Shown here in pieces: positions 60,574-64,000 of a DNA stretch of 64,000 nucleotides; position 1 is the stretch's first letter; every line of letters begins with the position of its first letter. The notes beneath the pieces were generated by a model. The model did not search any database. It saw only the letters and a program-made list of their open reading frames with translations, and was not told the origin of the DNA. Source of the DNA: Ruegeria sp. 6PALISEP08 (GTDB taxonomy: Bacteria; Pseudomonadota; Alphaproteobacteria; Rhodobacterales; Rhodobacteraceae); NCBI RefSeq assembly GCF_001238295.1, contig NZ_LGXZ01000017.1:34912-98911 (forward strand), read 5' to 3'. The position numbers and the translations under genes were made by a program.

Positions 60574-61818
60574 TTGCTGCCAAACACTCCTGAAGGACAA
60601 TCCGCTACGGTATTTCTGAGCTCTTTGTTGGACGAAGAGCGTCTGCCTTTTCAGGCTCATGTACTGACCCTGGGGCAGGCGCACTATTCATGGAAACTCA
60701 TTGCTGGTCTCTATGAAGAAGGGCTGGTACAGGCTGGGTATTCTTCGAAGAATATTGCGCGCCCAGAGATTTATCAGGCCCCGATTGCGCGAGAAATCAT
60801 GAACATCACACCGCAAGACCTGCATATTGCCGTCAAACCAGTTGAGCATTTACGGCCCTTTTACAATCTTCCAAATCTGTTTGTTTGCGGCTGGGAATTC
60901 CCCGAGTTCTTTCGTGGAACACCGGATATTTCACCTTTTTATGATCAACTTGCAGTTCTGAAGCGGGCGGACCGCATTCTGTGCTGGACTGATTTCACGC
61001 GCGATAACCTTCATGCCGCGGGTCTGTCTCAGGCGATAACCTTACCACCTCCGATAAAACCGACGGAACCTGGAGATGATGCGGAAGTTATGGCTATGCC
61101 CGCCGTGTTCCTTGCCGGCAAAGATACAAGCGACCCATCGAAGGTCACCACCTTTGGGGATGCGATACAGGGGCGTTCCGAACCTGTACTGCTTGCAGTG
61201 CTCAACCCCTTCGACAAGCGTAAGCGCATCGACAAACTGCTGGAAGGTGTATTGCAGGCGCGTGCTGCAGGGCATGACTTTTTGCTGGTGGTCAAACTCG
61301 TAATTGATGGCAAGGCGACGACAATTTGTAACATCAACGAGATCCTGAATAAGGTATATTCTTTCCGCGAAACAAGCGATGCCGTGCTATTTTGTGCCGG
61401 ACATCTGGACGACCAATCCATGGCTGCCCTTCGCGCGCATTCTGATTTCCACGTGGGAGCGCCATCTGCAGAAGGGCTTAACCTGCCATTGGTTGAAACA
61501 GCGTTGCAGGACATCCCCGTTATAACCACCAGGAATACCGCCATGGCCAGTTATCTTGGCCCAGACGATGCGATCTGGATCGAATGCGCGCCTGAAACGG
61601 CAGATAGTTCAATCAATGCGTTCTCTGAACATGCGCGTTTCACTCATTTTCCCGCGACACCGGAAGCCATTTCTTCAGCTATCGGTGAGGCTTTATCCTT
61701 GGATGGCAATGCACGCCAGGAACTTGCGCGGAAAGGTCGACATGCGATCGATTCTAGGTTCGGGCAGGCCCGTTTCGAAGCGGACTTCCATAGGCTAGCA
61801 AAGGAGGTTCTGGCATGA
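60574..61818 (+). CDS. GT4-like glycosyltransferase
   Basis: A 414-residue GT-B protein. The N-domain (VFLSSLLDEERLPFQAHVLT) is atypical, but FVCGWEFPEFFRGTPD and ILCWTDFTRDNLHAAGL are found in a GT4 subgroup of polysaccharide loci. The donor domain has LLAVLNPFDKRKRIDKLLEG and APSAEGLNLPLVETALQDIP with the E-x7-E region. The start is a TTG at 60574, two bases after the previous stop, with GAGG nine bases upstream. No ATG fits. The stop overlaps the next GT4 gene by four bases. It is co-transcribed with the methyltransferase, so it probably works on the same chain end. Donor unknown. Confidence 0.82.
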   Translation: MLPNTPEGQSATVFLSSLLDEERLPFQAHVLTLGQAHYSWKLIAGLYEEGLVQAGYSSKNIARPEIYQAPIAREIMNITPQDLHIAVKPVEHLRPFYNLPNLFVCGWEFPEFFRGTPDISPFYDQLAVLKRADRILCWTDFTRDNLHAAGLSQAITLPPPIKPTEPGDDAEVMAMPAVFLAGKDTSDPSKVTTFGDAIQGRSEPVLLAVLNPFDKRKRIDKLLEGVLQARAAGHDFLLVVKLVIDGKATTICNINEILNKVYSFRETSDAVLFCAGHLDDQSMAALRAHSDFHVGAPSAEGLNLPLVETALQDIPVITTRNTAMASYLGPDDAIWIECAPETADSSINAFSEHARFTHFPATPEAISSAIGEALSLDGNARQELARKGRHAIDSRFGQARFEADFHRLAKEVLA

Positions 61819-62969
61819 CCGGCCACCGCGTTCCCTGGGTGATCGACGCCAGCCCACTCTGGGAAGTTCAATATACGGGTATTTCAAACGTTACCTATGA
61901 AATTGTTCGCCGCGCTGTCGCCGACCCTGATGCAGAGGTACATATCCTCGCTGTGGATCACGTGATCCCGCGGGCGCTTGTGGATCAATGCATAGCGGAA
62001 CGCAGCGGCAAGTCGCTTCAGGCGGCCGTTCCCAGATTGCCCAAAGCAAAAAAAATCAAGGATATCCTGCGCGGTCAGGGACGTTTTGATGGCACCGTCG
62101 GGCTTTTTCTGAATGCGCGACCACTTGAGAAGCTATTCGATTGGGAGGCGATGATGTTTTACGATTTCTCGCCTCTTCTGACGCCGGAATGTCATACTTC
62201 GCATACGGTGGAATACCATTCGAAGGGGATTTCCCAGCAGGTAAGCATCTGTGATCACATGTTCTGCATTTCCGAGGCAACTGCTCGTGACTTGAATTGG
62301 GTTTTCGATGTACCGCGTGACGATATTACGGTTTGTCTGTTGGGGCACAGTACAGACGAAATAGCATACAGGGCTGCCCGTAGTCTGCTGGGTGAAGCCG
62401 AGGTGGAACCGTTTTTATTGATGCTTGGGACGATCGAACCGCGCAAGAATATTGGACTGGTACTGGAATGGCTCTCTACGCATTCCGATGTGTTGGATAC
62501 GTACCGTGTCGTATTCGCCGGTCGACAGGGATGGGGGCCAGATCTTCAATCCCAGATCAAGCACTGGGGTCTTGAGGATGCTGTTCAATCCGGGCGGATT
62601 GTTTATATGGACTACGTCAGCGAGGCACAGAAGAACGCGCTTCTGGTCGGGGCTTCTGCGTTACTTTACCCTTCTCTTTTTGAAGGGTTCGGCCTGCCTG
62701 CCCTTGAAGCCATGGGCTTTGATCTTCCGGTCCTGTCTACCGTGTCGACATCCTTGCCCGAGGTGCTGGGTGATACCGGTTATTACTTCGACCCTTATAG
62801 CAGCACATCACTAGATGTCGCCTTCCGCCGTTTCGTGGCCGATGCTAAAAGCGGTGCGTTAGAAGAAGTCGTAGAGGCCGCTAGAGCGCGCGCGCAAACC
62901 TTCGACTATGATAAAACCTACAAACTGGTGCGAGGCCGCCTGGCTCAAGCTGCCCGTGGAATTGCCTAG
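61815..62969 (+). CDS. GT4 glycosyltransferase, mannosyl/rhamnosyltransferase-like
   Basis: A 384-residue GT-B enzyme of the WbpY/WbdB-like group. The start WVIDASPLWEVQYTGISNVT is the I-D-x-S/T N-domain, and MMFYDFSPLLTPECH is the D-x-SP loop. LLMLGTIEPRKNIGLVLEW is the donor-domain motif of this group, and FEGFGLPALEAMGFDLPVL gives the E-x7-E. Together with the products of 53859, 55355 and 60574 it forms a set of four GT4 enzymes next to GDP-D-rhamnose genes, as in A-band-type rhamnans. The gene overlaps its upstream neighbour and is followed after 20 bases by the FkbM gene. Confidence 0.9.
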   Translation: MTGHRVPWVIDASPLWEVQYTGISNVTYEIVRRAVADPDAEVHILAVDHVIPRALVDQCIAERSGKSLQAAVPRLPKAKKIKDILRGQGRFDGTVGLFLNARPLEKLFDWEAMMFYDFSPLLTPECHTSHTVEYHSKGISQQVSICDHMFCISEATARDLNWVFDVPRDDITVCLLGHSTDEIAYRAARSLLGEAEVEPFLLMLGTIEPRKNIGLVLEWLSTHSDVLDTYRVVFAGRQGWGPDLQSQIKHWGLEDAVQSGRIVYMDYVSEAQKNALLVGASALLYPSLFEGFGLPALEAMGFDLPVLSTVSTSLPEVLGDTGYYFDPYSSTSLDVAFRRFVADAKSGALEEVVEAARARAQTFDYDKTYKLVRGRLAQAARGIA

Positions 62970-62989
62970 AATTGAAAGCTTCTGAAAAT

Positions 62990-64000
62990 ATGTTTCGACG
63001 CAATGCAAATAAGTCTCTCAGCTACAGCCCGCCTGCTTTCGTAACCAGTCTCTATGAACAGCTGCTTGGGCGAACGCCGACATCCGAAGAAATCGACAGC
63101 CATGTAAGATCTCTCCTTTCGGGAGAAGCAGACGCCTCTGCGATGATCGAGCGTTTTGTTGCCTCGGACGAATATGCGCAACGTGCTCTTTCAACGTCGG
63201 CCCCATTCATCAACGCGCATGACCAGTTCGGTGAAATAGCTCTGCTTCTGAAAGAGTGGGCGTGTCATAGTGTTGCCGATCCGGTGGTGGTGGATGTTGG
63301 AGCCCGTGGTCGAGACCGCTCCAACTCATATGACCTGATGGCACATTTTGGCTGGCGCGGACTGTTGGTTGAAGCCAACCCGGTGCTGTTATCCAATATT
63401 CAGGCCGAATTTAATGGCCTGAACTGTATAATCGTGGGCACGGCTGTGTCCGATTATAATGGCAGCGCGGAGTTTACCATTGGCGTAAACGATGATGTGT
63501 CCTCACTTGATCCCGCCGCCGCAGCCTCTTGGGGCGAAACAAGGGGTGCGGTTCAGGTCAATGTGCGTTGTCTTCCTGAACTGTTGAAAGAGCATGGCAT
63601 CGGTCAGGAATTTGGCCTCCTGTCGCTCGATATCGAAGGTGAGGACGTCAAAGTTCTGACCGATCTCGTGGCAAATTCAAACTATCGGCCGGATTACATC
63701 ATCATCGAGGCGTCGCAAGACTTTCAGGTCAAATCTCTGGATGCGCTTGATGTGCCTGACATTGTGCGTGACACTTATGAGATCTTTGCCCAGACTCGCG
63801 CTAATCTTCTGCTGCGCCATGTGGGGAAACGGCAGGTTACGGCAACACCAAGTGCATATTCAGAGCCTTTGGTGCAGAACTCGGATCTTGTCATGTCACG
63901 CGGCGTGGAGGGAGGATACTGGGTAACCCATCGCAATGATGCCGTGATTGGTGCCGCTATTCGTCAGACTGCCCATTTTCAGGAACAAGCCATTGACGAT
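62990..64000 (+). CDS. DUF4214-FkbM methyltransferase (partial)
   Basis: The frame is open from an ATG at 62990 to the right edge without a stop (337 codons). Residues 14-65 (FVTSLYEQLLGRTPTSEEID, FVASDEYAQRAL) resemble the DUF4214 repeat found in large secreted or glycan-linked proteins. From about residue 95 an FkbM methyltransferase follows: VVVDVGARGRDRSNSYDL is SAM motif I, GLLVEANPVLLSNI motif II, and LLSLDIEGEDVKVLTDL the FkbM block. A third part begins near residue 290 and is cut. The joining of these domains is unusual. It follows the GT4 gene by 20 bases, so it should methylate sugars of the same polymer. Confidence 0.82.
   Translation, partial: MFRRNANKSLSYSPPAFVTSLYEQLLGRTPTSEEIDSHVRSLLSGEADASAMIERFVASDEYAQRALSTSAPFINAHDQFGEIALLLKEWACHSVADPVVVDVGARGRDRSNSYDLMAHFGWRGLLVEANPVLLSNIQAEFNGLNCIIVGTAVSDYNGSAEFTIGVNDDVSSLDPAAAASWGETRGAVQVNVRCLPELLKEHGIGQEFGLLSLDIEGEDVKVLTDLVANSNYRPDYIIIEASQDFQVKSLDALDVPDIVRDTYEIFAQTRANLLLRHVGKRQVTATPSAYSEPLVQNSDLVMSRGVEGGYWVTHRNDAVIGAAIRQTAHFQEQAIDD

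Noticed and set aside
1..64000. CRISPR array, tRNA or rRNA genes, riboswitch
   Set aside because: No evenly spaced repeat-spacer pattern, cloverleaf or rRNA-like stretch was seen on reading. The only regular repeat is the three-copy iteron array.

Overview
The window looks like an extrachromosomal replicon of a marine alphaproteobacterium of the Rhodobacteraceae (roseobacter group). The evidence is a RepA-type (PF10134-like) replication gene facing a ParA/ParB pair, two parS palindromes that fit the alphaproteobacterial pattern GTT-N4-GC-N4-AAC, a VPLPA-CTERM sorting-signal protein of the kind known from Rhodobacterales, and family resemblances throughout. Outside the replication block, almost every gene makes, modifies, exports or assembles surface polysaccharide. 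This matches the known habit of roseobacter RepA-type 'biofilm' plasmids, although the sugar genes here are GDP-D-rhamnose and CDP-sugar genes, not the L-rhamnose (rmlABCD) set. The species and the replicon's full size cannot be read from the window. The genes at both edges are cut.

Layout. (1) 1-6.6 kb: an exosortase-type exopolysaccharide locus. A TPR lipoprotein (cut by the left edge) and an ExoY-like sugar transferase face an ATPase, a Wzz-type chain-length protein, a BY-kinase and a GT2 enzyme across a regulatory gap, followed by the VPLPA-CTERM protein with its own terminator. (2) 7.1-14.7 kb: two gene remnants, a polytopic membrane protein coupled to a GT2 enzyme, then on the minus strand an FAD oxidoreductase, a second polytopic protein and an FkbM methyltransferase. 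(3) 15.0-19.8 kb: a decayed frame with a G9 tract, then five overlapping genes (rfbF, rfbG, C-methyltransferase, epimerase/reductase, GtrA) that should make a CDP-linked C-methylated deoxyhexose. (4) 19.9-28.2 kb: a radical SAM protein, a PMT-like membrane protein coupled to a GtrB-like GT2, a PepSY-TM protein and a Wzx-like flippase. (5) 28.5-36.5 kb: a tight cassette of DPM1-like GT2, LPG-synthase-TM flippase, FAD oxidoreductase, NodB deacetylase, SDR epimerase and a GMC-like enzyme with a four-Cys motif, ending against a GT4. (6) 36.6-45.7 kb: GT4 and GT2 enzymes, a Gfo/Idh/MocA dehydrogenase, an SDR and a UDP-sugar dehydrogenase. (7) 46.1-51.3 kb: repA, origin (iterons and DnaA box), parA, parB, two parS sites and a tyrosine recombinase. 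(8) 51.4-52.3 kb: a dead IS6-family element. (9) 52.4-64 kb: manC, GT4s, gmd, rmd, a methyltransferase with a coiled-coil tail, two more GT4s and a DUF4214-FkbM protein, a likely D-rhamnose-containing polymer locus cut by the right edge.

The genes supply three activated-sugar routes (CDP-glucose derivatives, GDP-mannose to GDP-D-rhamnose, UDP-uronic acid), twelve glycosyltransferases plus one priming sugar transferase, several lipid-carrier-linked modification modules and at least one flippase. No clear Wzy polymerase, exosortase, outer-membrane export channel or ABC exporter is inside the window. No tRNA, rRNA or CRISPR array was seen. The best candidate for an undescribed system is the coupled cassette at 28.5-35.2 kb. 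The CDP-sugar operon with the following radical SAM gene is the second.
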